From assembly GCA_013696665.1 (NCBI GenBank), contig JACCYC010000250.1:1-18226 (forward strand): a stretch of 18,226 nt of DNA, given 5' to 3'. The notes below the pieces were generated by a model. It was not told the origin of the DNA, searched no databases, and saw nothing but the letters and a program-made list of their open reading frames with translations. The position numbers and the translations under genes are program-made. Positions within the stretch are counted from its first letter, which is position 1. Each line of letters starts with the position of its first letter. Source of the stretch: Burkholderiaceae bacterium (GTDB lineage: Bacteria > Pseudomonadota > Gammaproteobacteria > Burkholderiales > Burkholderiaceae_F). This document shows, one piece after another, positions 8,604-16,407 of this stretch.

Positions 8604-10388
8604 ATGGCCGCCACTACCGGTGCCCTCGGATCCACCAGCCCGCGGCTGGTGCACCGCGCCGAGCGCCGCCAGGCGTTTGCGCTGCTGTGGCAAGCGGCAC
8701 GACCCGACAGAAAGCAGCTGCTGTGGGCGAGCGCATTCCTGCTGGTGGCGGGTGGACTTGAGGCGCTCGGGCCGATTTTTGGAAAGGTGTTCATCGACAA
8801 TTATTTGTTGCCGCGAAAGCTTGACGCGCTGTCGATCACTTTGCTGTTGACGGGAATTGTTGGCGCGGGATTCAGCGCAAGCGTGGTGCGCTATTTTCAA
8901 CTGGTGCGACTGGCCGGACTTGCGATGCGTTCGGTGCGTCGGTTGCGCGAAAGCGTCTATACCCATGTGCTGCGGCTGCCGATGGCTTTCTTTGATCGGG
9001 CGATCACCGGGCAGCTGGTAAGCCGTATCACGAACGACACCGAACAAATCCGTCAGCTATATGTGCAGGTGCTGTTCGAAATGCTGCAGGGCGTGACGGT
9101 GCTGTTAGGCGCAGTCGCGGCAATGGCATGGCTCGACTGGCGGCTGATGCTTATCGTGCTGACGCTGATTCCGGCGACGTTCGCCATTGTCGTCGGTTAT
9201 CAGAGGCTCTCATCGCACGCGGTGCGGCGTTCGCGCGAACTGCGCAGCGATATCAATGCGCAAATGGCGGAAAGCATTGCGGGCATGAGTGTCTTGCAGG
9301 CAACTCGCGCGGCCAATCGGTTCGCGCAGCGTTTTGTGCGCACCAATCGCGACCATTACGATGCGCGTCTCGGGGAGGTGCGTGCGAACGCATGGCTGCT
9401 TCGGCCGGCTCTCGACATGCTCAACGTTCTGTTGATCGTGGCAATCATCGCGGCCTTTGGCACCCAATCGCTAGGCGCTCTTGAAGTCGGGCTGCTGTAC
9501 GCCTTCATCAGCTATGTGGCGCGCGTGGTTGAGCCGTTGATTCAGATCACGATGCAATTTTCGCTGTTGCAGCAGGCGTTGGTGGCAGCCGCACGCGTCA
9601 ATACGCTGCTTGACGAAGGTGAGTCGCAGCGCGTCACGCATCAGCGGCGAATCGATCGCGGCCAGGTTCGACTCAGCGACGTCAGCTTCGGCTACGACCC
9701 TCAGGTTCCGGTGCTGCACGACATCACCATCGACATTCCGGCCGGCCACTTCGTCGGCATCGTTGGCCATACCGGCAGTGGCAAATCGACATTGCTCTCG
9801 CTGCTTCTCCGCTTTTATGCACCGCAGGCAGGGCGTCTGGAAATCGACGGGATTCCGCTGGCAACGATCGGCGACGAGCACTTTCGGGCCGACGTCGGCC
9901 TGGTACCGCAAGAGCCGTTTCTGCTGGCGGCGAGTGCGCGCGAGAACATCGACATGGGACGCGGTCTGTCGATGGCGCAGATCGAAGCGGCTGCGCATGC
10001 GGCTAGTGCGGACGCTTTCATAAGCGCGCTCGAGCAGGGATACGACACCCCACTTAGCGAGGGCGGAGCACGCCTGTCGTCGGGGCAGAAGCAGTTGATT
10101 GCAGTGGCGCGCGCGCTGGCGGGTGAGCCGCGCGTGCTGTTTCTTGACGAAGCCACGTCACGCATCGATAGCGATACAGAGCAACAGGTCGCGCAGGCAT
10201 TGACGCTTCTGCACGGCAAGACCACCGTGATCGCGATCGCGCATCGGCTGTCGACGATCCGCGCTGCCGACCGCATCTTCGTCTTGAGCCACGGCCGGGT
10301 CGCCGAACAGGGCACGCACGACGCGCTGATGCAAATCGAAGACGGCATCTACCAGCGGCTCTACCTGCTGCAAAAAATCGGCGAATGA
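8604..10388 (+). CDS. mdlB: ABC exporter half-transporter, MdlB (SmdB) type
   Basis: A 594-residue partner of MdlA, 55 bases downstream and in the same direction, so probably co-transcribed. The transmembrane domain (about 25-325) contains family landmarks such as GQLVSRITNDTEQIRQLYV and GLLYAFISY. The nucleotide-binding domain (about 350-590) has Walker A GHTGSGKST (388-396), a non-canonical signature LSSGQ (491-495), Walker B FLDE with catalytic Glu516, and H-loop His547. Together with MdlA this predicts one canonical ATP site (MdlB Walker motifs with MdlA LSGGQ) and one degenerate site (MdlA D498 with MdlB LSSGQ). The N-terminus is about 10 residues longer than in E. coli MdlB. The ATG at 8604 has only a weak AGG about ten bases upstream. 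Related proteins act in drug or metabolite export; nothing here identifies the substrate. Confidence 0.93.
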   Translation: MAATTGALGSTSPRLVHRAERRQAFALLWQAARPDRKQLLWASAFLLVAGGLEALGPIFGKVFIDNYLLPRKLDALSITLLLTGIVGAGFSASVVRYFQLVRLAGLAMRSVRRLRESVYTHVLRLPMAFFDRAITGQLVSRITNDTEQIRQLYVQVLFEMLQGVTVLLGAVAAMAWLDWRLMLIVLTLIPATFAIVVGYQRLSSHAVRRSRELRSDINAQMAESIAGMSVLQATRAANRFAQRFVRTNRDHYDARLGEVRANAWLLRPALDMLNVLLIVAIIAAFGTQSLGALEVGLLYAFISYVARVVEPLIQITMQFSLLQQALVAAARVNTLLDEGESQRVTHQRRIDRGQVRLSDVSFGYDPQVPVLHDITIDIPAGHFVGIVGHTGSGKSTLLSLLLRFYAPQAGRLEIDGIPLATIGDEHFRADVGLVPQEPFLLAASARENIDMGRGLSMAQIEAAAHAASADAFISALEQGYDTPLSEGGARLSSGQKQLIAVARALAGEPRVLFLDEATSRIDSDTEQQVAQALTLLHGKTTVIAIAHRLSTIRAADRIFVLSHGRVAEQGTHDALMQIEDGIYQRLYLLQKIGE

Positions 10389-10426
10389 GCGCGATTCTCA
10401 GGTTTCCGCGCGGGGCACGGTGGGAA

Positions 10427-10445
10427 CTGGGTGCGTGCGACCCAG
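10427..10445 (+). repeat. Inverted repeat between mdlB and htpG
   Basis: CTGGGT (10427-10432) and ACCCAG (10440-10445) form a perfect 6-bp stem around a 7-base loop in the 119-base gap before htpG. No T-run follows, so it is not a convincing terminator. It does not match the CIRCE heat-shock operator. It may be a regulator site upstream of the htpG promoter, or chance. Confidence 0.35.
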
Positions 10446-10472
10446 CGTCCACGATCACGGCGCAAACCGCGC

Positions 10473-10478
10473 GATAAT
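10473..10478 (+). promoter_or_regulatory. Possible -10 element for htpG
   Basis: GATAAT differs from the sigma70 -10 consensus at one position and lies 29 bases before the htpG ATG, a spacing like that of the parC -10. No good TTGACA-like box is present 16-18 bases upstream, and I found no sigma32-type CTTGAAA element, so heat-shock control is not shown by the sequence. Confidence 0.35.
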
Positions 10479-10507
10479 GCGCGCCCCTTTATGCAACCCA
10501 TTCCAAC

Positions 10508-12421
10508 ATGGAAACGCAAGACATAGACCGCAAGGAAACGCTCGGCTTTCAGGCCGAAGTCAAACAGCTGCTGCAGTTGATGATTCATTCGCTGTACAGC
10601 AACAAGGAAATATTCTTACGCGAATTGATCAGCAACGCTTCGGACGCGTGCGACAAGCTGCGTTTCGAGGCGATGTCGCAACCCGGTTTACTCGCGGGCC
10701 ACTCCGAGCTTGGCGTCACGGTCTCGCTCGATAAGGCCGCGCGCACGCTGACCGTCTCCGACAATGGAATCGGTATGTCACGCGCGGAGGCCATTGGGCA
10801 TCTTGGGACGATTGCAAAATCGGGCACCCGCGAATTCTTCGCGCAGCTTTCGGGTGACCAGCAAAAAGATGCGCAACTGATCGGCCAGTTCGGCGTCGGC
10901 TTCTACTCGAGCTTTATCGTCGCCGACAGCGTCACGGTGGTGTCGCGTCGTGCCGGCAGCGAGGTGTCCGAGGCCGTCCGCTGGCAAAGCGACGGCGGTG
11001 GCGAATTCAGCGTCGAGCCTGCTGAGCGCGCTGAATCAGGCACCGATGTAACCCTGCATCTGCGCGAAGGTGAAGACGAATTCCTGTCGGCGGGCAAGCT
11101 GAGATCGGTAATCACGCGTTATTCCGATCACATTTCGTTGCCGATCCGTATGCGCAAGGAAATCTGGGACAAAGATAAAAGCGAATACATCCAGACCGAC
11201 GAAATGGAAACGATCAATCAGGCGAGCGCGCTGTGGGCGCGGGCCAAGGCTGACGTTACCGAGGAGCAGTATCGCGAGTTCTACAAGCACGTCTCGCACG
11301 ACTTTGGAAACCCACTCGCGTGGACCCATAACCGCGTTGAGGGTCGCTCCGAATACATCCAGCTGTTGTACGTGCCTGAGCGTGCGCCGTTCGACCTTTG
11401 GGATCGGCAGCAGCGCCACGGCCTGAAGCTTTACGTCAAGCGCGTCTTCATCATGGAGGACGCAGGCGACCTGATGCCGACTTATCTGCGATTCGTGCGC
11501 GGGGTCATCGATTCGTCGGATCTGCCGTTGAATGTGTCGCGCGAGATTCTGCAGCAGAGCCGCGACGTGAAGGCGATCCGCGAGGGTTCGAGCAAACGCG
11601 TTCTGACGATGCTCGAGGACCTGGCGGAGAACCGGAAGGACGACTACGCCAAGTTCTGGAACGAGTTTGGCCAGGTGTTGAAGGAAGGCATCGGCGAGGA
11701 CGCCGGCAACCGTGAGCGAATCGCGAAGTTGCTGCGTTTTTCATCAACAACGAGTGACGCGCAGACGGTCGCACTCGCTGATTACGTCAGCCGGATGACC
11801 GACAAGCAGAAAGCGATTTACTACGTGACCGCAGACTCGCTGGCTGCGGGTAAGGCTAGCCCGCATCTGGAGATTTTCCGGCGCAAGGACGTCGAAGTGC
11901 TGATCCTGACTGACCGAGTCGATGAATGGATGCTTTCGTTCCTCGACGAGTACGACGGCAAGCCGCTGCTATCGGTCGCCAAGGGCGATCTCGATCTGGG
12001 CGATCTCGCCGAGGCCGATGAGAAAGAAGAGCAGCGCAAGGCTGTGGAGCAGAACAAGGCGCTGGTGCAAGCTGTCAAGGGGGCGCTGGGTGAGCGCGTC
12101 AAAGAGGTGAGGGTGACGCTACGGCTTACTGACTCCCCAGCGTGCGTTGTCGCCGACGAGCATGCGATGAGCCAGCACTTGCAGCGGCTGCTGAAGGATG
12201 CCGGCCAGAGTGCTCCTGCTTCGGTGCCGATTCTCGAACTCAACCCAAATCATCCGCTTGTGCAACGGCTGTCGACGCACCTTCAGGCCGACGGCCCGCA
12301 GCTGGCTGAATGGTCGGCCCTGCTGCTTGACCAGGCCATTCTTGCGGAAGGTGGACGGCTCGAAAATCCGGCGGAATTCGTCAGGCGATTGAATACGATG
12401 CTGATGAATGCCGGGGCCTGA
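10508..12421 (+). CDS. htpG: Molecular chaperone HtpG (bacterial Hsp90)
   Basis: HtpG is the cytosolic ATP-dependent Hsp90 chaperone that remodels client proteins with the DnaK system. At 637 residues it is close to E. coli HtpG (624). The N-terminal Bergerat-fold ATPase shows FLRELISNASDACDKLRF (about 36-53), the DNGIGMS loop (about 88-94), HLGTIAKSGT and the lid/glycine segment QFGVGFYSSF. The middle domain carries DLPLNVSREILQQS with the conserved catalytic arginine region. The C-terminal dimerisation domain follows. The ATG at 10508 gives the usual start, a few residues before the conserved GFQAEVKQLLQLMIHSLYS; an upstream ATG at 10491 is out of frame. No clear Shine-Dalgarno sequence precedes it. 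The last 14 bases overlap the start of the downstream DNA glycosylase gene, suggesting coupled translation. Confidence 0.97.
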   Translation: METQDIDRKETLGFQAEVKQLLQLMIHSLYSNKEIFLRELISNASDACDKLRFEAMSQPGLLAGHSELGVTVSLDKAARTLTVSDNGIGMSRAEAIGHLGTIAKSGTREFFAQLSGDQQKDAQLIGQFGVGFYSSFIVADSVTVVSRRAGSEVSEAVRWQSDGGGEFSVEPAERAESGTDVTLHLREGEDEFLSAGKLRSVITRYSDHISLPIRMRKEIWDKDKSEYIQTDEMETINQASALWARAKADVTEEQYREFYKHVSHDFGNPLAWTHNRVEGRSEYIQLLYVPERAPFDLWDRQQRHGLKLYVKRVFIMEDAGDLMPTYLRFVRGVIDSSDLPLNVSREILQQSRDVKAIREGSSKRVLTMLEDLAENRKDDYAKFWNEFGQVLKEGIGEDAGNRERIAKLLRFSSTTSDAQTVALADYVSRMTDKQKAIYYVTADSLAAGKASPHLEIFRRKDVEVLILTDRVDEWMLSFLDEYDGKPLLSVAKGDLDLGDLAEADEKEEQRKAVEQNKALVQAVKGALGERVKEVRVTLRLTDSPACVVADEHAMSQHLQRLLKDAGQSAPASVPILELNPNHPLVQRLSTHLQADGPQLAEWSALLLDQAILAEGGRLENPAEFVRRLNTMLMNAGA

Positions 12422-12944
12422 AACAGCGGATCGGTTGCTGCAAGGATTTGCGCCGGTCATCAGTCGCCATGCGCACCGCTTGATCCTCGGCAGCTTTCCG
12501 TCAGAGGTTTCGCTCGCGGCCGGTCAGTATTACGCGCACCCTCGCAACCAGTTTTGGCGTTTACTGGGCGATCTGACCGGCGAGCCGCTTGCGGCTCGGC
12601 CGTACAGCGAGCGGTTGAAGCGGGTACTTGTGCATCGGATCGGAATTTGGGACGTGTTGCACGCGTGCGAGCGGCAGGGCAGTGGCGATGCAGCGATTCG
12701 AAATTACCAAGCCAACACCTTTGCGCGCCTGCGCCGGCTCGCTCCATCGTTGGCGTCCGTCGCTTTCAACGGTCAAACGGCGGGGCGTTTTGCCCCAACT
12801 TTTGCGGCCGGCGGCTTCCAGGTTGCCGTGCTTCCGTCGTCGAGTCCCGCACACGCGGGGCGCACCTACGAGCAAAAGCTGACCATATGGAAGAAGTGGT
12901 GGGACGCATCCGAGCCCGAAAATCCGGCGACTCGACGCCCGTGA
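12408..12944 (+). CDS. Uracil-DNA-glycosylase superfamily protein, hypoxanthine/deoxyinosine-DNA glycosylase type
   Basis: A 178-residue predicted base-excision-repair enzyme. It matches the UDG superfamily branch known as hypoxanthine-DNA glycosylase (family 6, 'DNA-deoxyinosine glycosylase'), which removes hypoxanthine arising from adenine deamination. Motif 1 reads GSFPS (residues 28-32), followed by the family hallmark YYAHPRNQFW; Asn47 in HPRN is the residue reported as important for catalysis in this family. A WDVL motif lies at about 82-85, and a C-terminal LPSSSPAHA motif (142-150) corresponds to the DNA-intercalating loop of UDGs. The ATG lies within the last codons of htpG in another frame (14-base overlap), with no independent promoter evident, so it is probably read from the htpG transcript. 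A Mug (G/T-U) glycosylase is the main alternative, but the HPRN motif favours the hypoxanthine type. Substrate is inferred from family only. Confidence 0.82.
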   Translation: MPGPETADRLLQGFAPVISRHAHRLILGSFPSEVSLAAGQYYAHPRNQFWRLLGDLTGEPLAARPYSERLKRVLVHRIGIWDVLHACERQGSGDAAIRNYQANTFARLRRLAPSLASVAFNGQTAGRFAPTFAAGGFQVAVLPSSSPAHAGRTYEQKLTIWKKWWDASEPENPATRRP

Positions 12945-12992
12945 TAGGTCAAGAAGGGGGCAAATGAACCGCAATTACCGGTCCGCCAGGCT

Positions 12993-13008
12993 CGGTTAAT
13001 CGGCTAAT
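12993..13008 (+). repeat. Tandem 8-bp near-repeat upstream of the first DUF1631 gene
   Basis: CGGTTAAT (12993-13000) is followed directly by CGGCTAAT (13001-13008), differing at one base. The pair lies about 35-50 bases upstream of the possible -10 element at 13042, where an activator could bind. It is short enough to be chance. Confidence 0.3.
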
Positions 13009-13041
13009 CTTTCGACCCTCGGGCCCGGCCGTCGCGCCCCG

Positions 13042-13047
13042 TATAAC
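13042..13047 (+). promoter_or_regulatory. Possible -10 element for the first DUF1631 gene
   Basis: TATAAC matches the -10 consensus at five of six positions and begins only 13 bases before the GTG at 13055. If used, transcription would begin at or within a base or two of the GTG, giving a leaderless or near-leaderless message. No good -35 box is visible at the right distance. Confidence 0.35.
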
Positions 13048-13054
13048 CGTACCT

Positions 13055-15484
13055 GTGAGTTCACCGTCCTCTTCCAGCCCAGTACGCGCCAGCCGCACGA
13101 CGGTTCATCGTGTGATTGGCGAGATGCGCAAGACCGTCCGGGCGCAGCTCGAGCCCATGTTGCCCGACGCGGCACGCGAAGCAATTCAGGTGATCGACTC
13201 GGACGACGACGCGTCAGCGACACTGAAGAAATCCGTGCGCCGGTTGCTGGTGGATCAGCGCGAGTTTTCAAATTCGTTTTTCACCGCGGTCGATACTCAG
13301 ATCGATGCTGCAATCAACGAACTGTTTGCGGGCAACCAGGACAAAGCAGCCGCGCAACCAGCCAAGGCCACCAGCTTATCGTTGGTCGACTACGACGAAA
13401 TGGAAGAAGCGATGGTGGTCGATCGCTTCTCCTCGCGTATTCGCAATGCGGCCGACACATCGTTCACGCCGTTAACTCAACGTCTCGCCAAGTCGTTGCA
13501 GATCCCTGGCCTTGGAGATCGCGAGAACCCTTTTCATCCGATTCGCTTTTGCCGCGCGCTCGGCGACGCTATCGACAAACTGGGATTTAAAGGCGACGAG
13601 CGCCATGCCGTTCTCAAGGCCTTCGACGTCAGTCTGCTCAAGCCGTTGGTGGCGGTCTATACCGCGCTGAACGACGAGCTTGAAGGAAAAGGGGTGCAGG
13701 ACGGCGCGGCGCAGTCTGCGGGTTCTAAGCACACCGGCTTTCGAAATACGATGATCGGCAGCGGTGGCCGAATCACCCAAGGCCCACCGGGCGGTGTTTC
13801 CCACGGCCCGATCACCGGGGCAACAGCAGAGCAGTTGCTGAGCGCCCTTTATCAACGCATGCAGGTGCCCACGGTACCCGGCGGCGCTCGGTCGCCGCAG
13901 ATGCCGCATACGCAAATGCCTCCGTCGGCACCGATGTTTGATCGTGTGGCACCGGTGACCGGCGCGGGGATGATGTCGCCTGGCTTCGTGATTACCGGAA
14001 CGTCGTCGACACCGTTGGCTCCGGGCACGCCGGTGCAATTTGCAGCGATCGATCCCGGATTGCTGGCGTCGATCAACGAAGTGCAGCGACTGAACGCGCT
14101 TGCCACAATGAGCGGTAAGAGTGGGGCGGCCGCCGCGGTGATCAGCGAGCGCGACGAAGCGCACCTGCGCTCACACGTGGCTGAAAAAGCCACGAAGCAG
14201 ATCGACAAGTTGACGATCGAACTGGTCGGCATGTTGTTTGATCGGATTCACCAGGACAAGCATCTGCCCGCCGAGATCAAGACAGCGATCTCGCGTCTGC
14301 AATTTCCGATCATGAAGGTCGCACTGGCAGATTCGGAATTGTTCGTGTCGCCGGTTCAGCCGGCACGCCGGTTAATGGACCGGATTGCTGCCACTGGAAT
14401 CGGATGGCGCCCAGAGGGCGAGGACAACGTTCGCTACCTGAGCGAAGTAAACAAAGCCGTCAACACTGTAGTGCTCGCAATCAATGAAGGCCCGCCGGTT
14501 TTTGAGCGAGCACTGGGCGAGTTCGACCAGTACCTCGCCGAGGAACGCGTGCGCGATGACGACCCGGTGCTGCGCGCCAAGCGCGCGCTGGAAGAAGCCG
14601 AAACCCGCGAGATCATGGGAATCAACGCGGCGATCGGCATCCGTCGCGCGTTTGATGGCGTGCAGATCGAATCGTATTTACGCGATTTTCTGCTCGATGC
14701 GTGGGTCAAGGCACTCGTTGCGGCGACGCTGCGCGAGCGGACGCAACCGTCGTTCGCCAAGAAGTTCCGCGACGTCGTTCCTGACCTCGTTTGGAGTGTG
14801 CAACCGAAGATCAATCCCGACGATCGCAAGCGGCTCGTCAAGACCATCCCGGCGGTACTGAGCACCGTGCGCGAAGGACTGCAGCTGATCGAATTCACGG
14901 CGGCGCAGTCGCAGGAATTTTTTTCGCGTCTGATGGGCTCTCATGCGCAGGCGGTCAAGGCGCTTGAGGTTGCCTATGGCACCGGGGCACCCATGGATTC
15001 GGCTGCGTTCAAGCGCAAGCTCGACGAAGTACAGATCGTCGAGCCGCCGCCAGTGGTCGAAAATGAACACGAGCAGCCTCTGACGATTACCCCCGAAGTT
15101 CTGCGGAGCGCCGTTGCCGCAAACCACGCCGAGATCAACCTGCTCGAGGCGCCACTTACGGTGCAACCTGAGGAAATGATCTCGATCGAGCAGTTGTCCG
15201 ATGATGCGCTGGATACTTTGGTCGAGGGATGGCAGCGAGGTACCTGGTTCGATTTGTGGACCGGCGAGCAAACGGAGCGTGTCAGGCTGCGCTGGATCAG
15301 TCCACGCCGGAATTTTTACCTGTTTACGTCGGCCGATACCGGCAAAGCGCACAGTCTCGCGCCGCTGATCCTGCGCGGCTATGTGCGGGCCGGGCGAATC
15401 AGGACAGCCGAACGCGCACCGCTGTTCGAACGCATGGTCGACGGCATGATGCGCGATCTGCAGCCCGAAGGCGCGCCCGCGTAA
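13055..15484 (+). CDS. DUF1631 family protein (first copy)
   Basis: An 809-residue, probably cytoplasmic protein of unknown function; I see no signal peptide or membrane helix. It matches the DUF1631 family, which some databases mislabel 'thymidine phosphorylase'. The N-terminal part (about 1-215) is mostly helical and includes SLVDYDEMEE and an ENPFHPIRFCRAL element. A Gly/Pro/Met-rich low-complexity linker spans about 218-330. The conserved core (about 370-640) contains DKLTIELVGMLFD (around 389), ISRLQFP, DDDPVLRAKRALEEAE and SFAKKFRDVV...VWSVQPK. The C-terminal end (about 705-809) is strand-rich, with RGTWFDLW, RLRWISP and FYLFT, and could be a small beta-barrel; it lacks the PilZ c-di-GMP motifs. 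The start is a GTG without a Shine-Dalgarno sequence; an in-frame ATG about 24 codons later is the alternative. A paralogue begins at 16408. The stop codon is one base from the next gene's start. Confidence 0.85.
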   Translation: MSSPSSSSPVRASRTTVHRVIGEMRKTVRAQLEPMLPDAAREAIQVIDSDDDASATLKKSVRRLLVDQREFSNSFFTAVDTQIDAAINELFAGNQDKAAAQPAKATSLSLVDYDEMEEAMVVDRFSSRIRNAADTSFTPLTQRLAKSLQIPGLGDRENPFHPIRFCRALGDAIDKLGFKGDERHAVLKAFDVSLLKPLVAVYTALNDELEGKGVQDGAAQSAGSKHTGFRNTMIGSGGRITQGPPGGVSHGPITGATAEQLLSALYQRMQVPTVPGGARSPQMPHTQMPPSAPMFDRVAPVTGAGMMSPGFVITGTSSTPLAPGTPVQFAAIDPGLLASINEVQRLNALATMSGKSGAAAAVISERDEAHLRSHVAEKATKQIDKLTIELVGMLFDRIHQDKHLPAEIKTAISRLQFPIMKVALADSELFVSPVQPARRLMDRIAATGIGWRPEGEDNVRYLSEVNKAVNTVVLAINEGPPVFERALGEFDQYLAEERVRDDDPVLRAKRALEEAETREIMGINAAIGIRRAFDGVQIESYLRDFLLDAWVKALVAATLRERTQPSFAKKFRDVVPDLVWSVQPKINPDDRKRLVKTIPAVLSTVREGLQLIEFTAAQSQEFFSRLMGSHAQAVKALEVAYGTGAPMDSAAFKRKLDEVQIVEPPPVVENEHEQPLTITPEVLRSAVAANHAEINLLEAPLTVQPEEMISIEQLSDDALDTLVEGWQRGTWFDLWTGEQTERVRLRWISPRRNFYLFTSADTGKAHSLAPLILRGYVRAGRIRTAERAPLFERMVDGMMRDLQPEGAPA

Positions 15485-15485
15485 G

Positions 15486-16244
15486 GTGCCACGCAATCGA
15501 AAAGCTGCGGCCGTCACGCTTTCCGAAGAACATGGCGTGCGTTATCTGCACTTCGGGACCGAATGGATTCAAGGTGGTATGCGAATTTCGCGACCGTTTG
15601 CTCTTGAGCTCGAATATCAGCAACAGATGATGGCAATAGGTCTGTTCTTGCCGGATCCGCAGCGTGTTGTTCAACTGGGTCTGGGTGCCGGCGCACTGAC
15701 CAAATTTTGTTGGCGCTATGTGGCCAGTGCCACGATCGTTGCGGTGGAGCTCAGCACGACGGTGATTGATGCGGCAAGGGCGTGGTTTTGCGTGCCACCC
15801 GATGGCTCGCGCCTTGCAGTTGTCAATGCAGACGCGCGGGAATTCATCAGCCGGCCATCGGAGCGCCGTCGAGCCGACTGGTTGCAGGTCGACCTTTACG
15901 ATGAAAACGCGCGCGGCCCCGTCTATGACGATGTCACTTTTTATCGCGCCTGCCGCAAATTGCTGCGGTCACCGGGTGTTGCATCGTTCAATCTCTTCGG
16001 CGCGAGCTTCGAGCCGAGCTTCGCCGCGATCGCGGCCGCCTTCGACGACCGTGTGCTGGCGTTGCCGGAAGCGGATGCTGGAAACCGCATCGTGCTGGCC
16101 ATGCAAGGACCACCGCTGGATGTGCCCTTTGCGGCACTTGATCTACGCGCGCGCGAACTTGAGGCGCGCTGGCAGCTTGATGCCAGTGGATGGGTAGACG
16201 GTCTGCGCAGCGAGAACGCGTTCGGTGCGCGTTTCGATGTTTAA
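15486..16244 (+). CDS. Spermidine-synthase-like (SpeE-fold) protein
   Basis: A 252-residue Rossmann-fold protein resembling spermidine/spermine synthases (aminopropyltransferases). It has the N-terminal strand stretch VRYLHFGTEWIQG, LELEYQQQM, a nucleotide-binding GLGAG loop (residues 65-69), an acidic VELS at Glu88 that should hold the ribose of a SAM-type ligand, and an NADARE motif. Where true SpeE has DSTDPxGP, with the catalytic Asp, this protein has VDLYDENARGP (Asp136). It is also shorter than E. coli SpeE (about 288), so polyamine synthesis is doubtful. Betaproteobacteria commonly carry such SpeE-like proteins of unproven role. The GTG at 15486 begins one base after the DUF1631 stop, implying translational coupling; GTG 15537 is an alternative start. 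A methyltransferase-like activity is possible. Confidence 0.75.
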   Translation: MPRNRKAAAVTLSEEHGVRYLHFGTEWIQGGMRISRPFALELEYQQQMMAIGLFLPDPQRVVQLGLGAGALTKFCWRYVASATIVAVELSTTVIDAARAWFCVPPDGSRLAVVNADAREFISRPSERRRADWLQVDLYDENARGPVYDDVTFYRACRKLLRSPGVASFNLFGASFEPSFAAIAAAFDDRVLALPEADAGNRIVLAMQGPPLDVPFAALDLRARELEARWQLDASGWVDGLRSENAFGARFDV

Positions 16245-16280
16245 AAGACGCTAAACGTTGGGGCAATGCCTTCAATTTCA

Positions 16281-16294
16281 GGACATTCGGACAT
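16281..16294 (+). repeat. GGACAT direct repeat upstream of the second DUF1631 promoter
   Basis: GGACAT occurs at 16281-16286 and 16289-16294, a period of eight bases, ending 20 bases before the TTGACA box. The position suits an activator contacting RNA polymerase, but the repeat is short and may be chance. Confidence 0.3.
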
Positions 16295-16314
16295 CACTAA
16301 CTGCTTAAACTCGC

Positions 16315-16342
16315 TTGACACGCCTTGCTGCGCAGATAGAGT
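16315..16342 (+). promoter_or_regulatory. Sigma70-type promoter for the second DUF1631 gene
   Basis: A perfect -35 box TTGACA (16315-16320) is followed after 16 bases by TAGAGT (16337-16342), a four-of-six match to the -10 box. Transcription would start near 16349, leaving a leader of about 60 bases before the ATG at 16408. It lies in the 163-base gap after the SpeE-like gene, the largest intergenic space in the window, in which I see no RNA gene or clear terminator. Confidence 0.5.
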
Positions 16343-16407
16343 CCGACGTCTACGTGGCGAGCCCTTGAGCGTGCGGCTGCCTTAACTTAGCGAAAGCCCA
16401 GGACTGC

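Noticed and set aside
10484..10492. A CCCCTTTAT stretch before htpG as a sigma32 heat-shock -10 element
   Set aside because: The match is poor and no CTTGAAA-type -35 element lies 13-17 bases upstream.
14678..15517. A 279-codon open frame on the - strand
   Set aside because: It is antisense to the conserved core and C-terminus of DUF1631 copy 1. Long antisense frames are expected in GC-rich DNA, and it shows no family features.
16239..16256. GTTTA / TAAAC inverted repeat after the SpeE-like gene as a terminator
   Set aside because: The stem is five A/T-rich pairs with an eight-base loop and no T-run.
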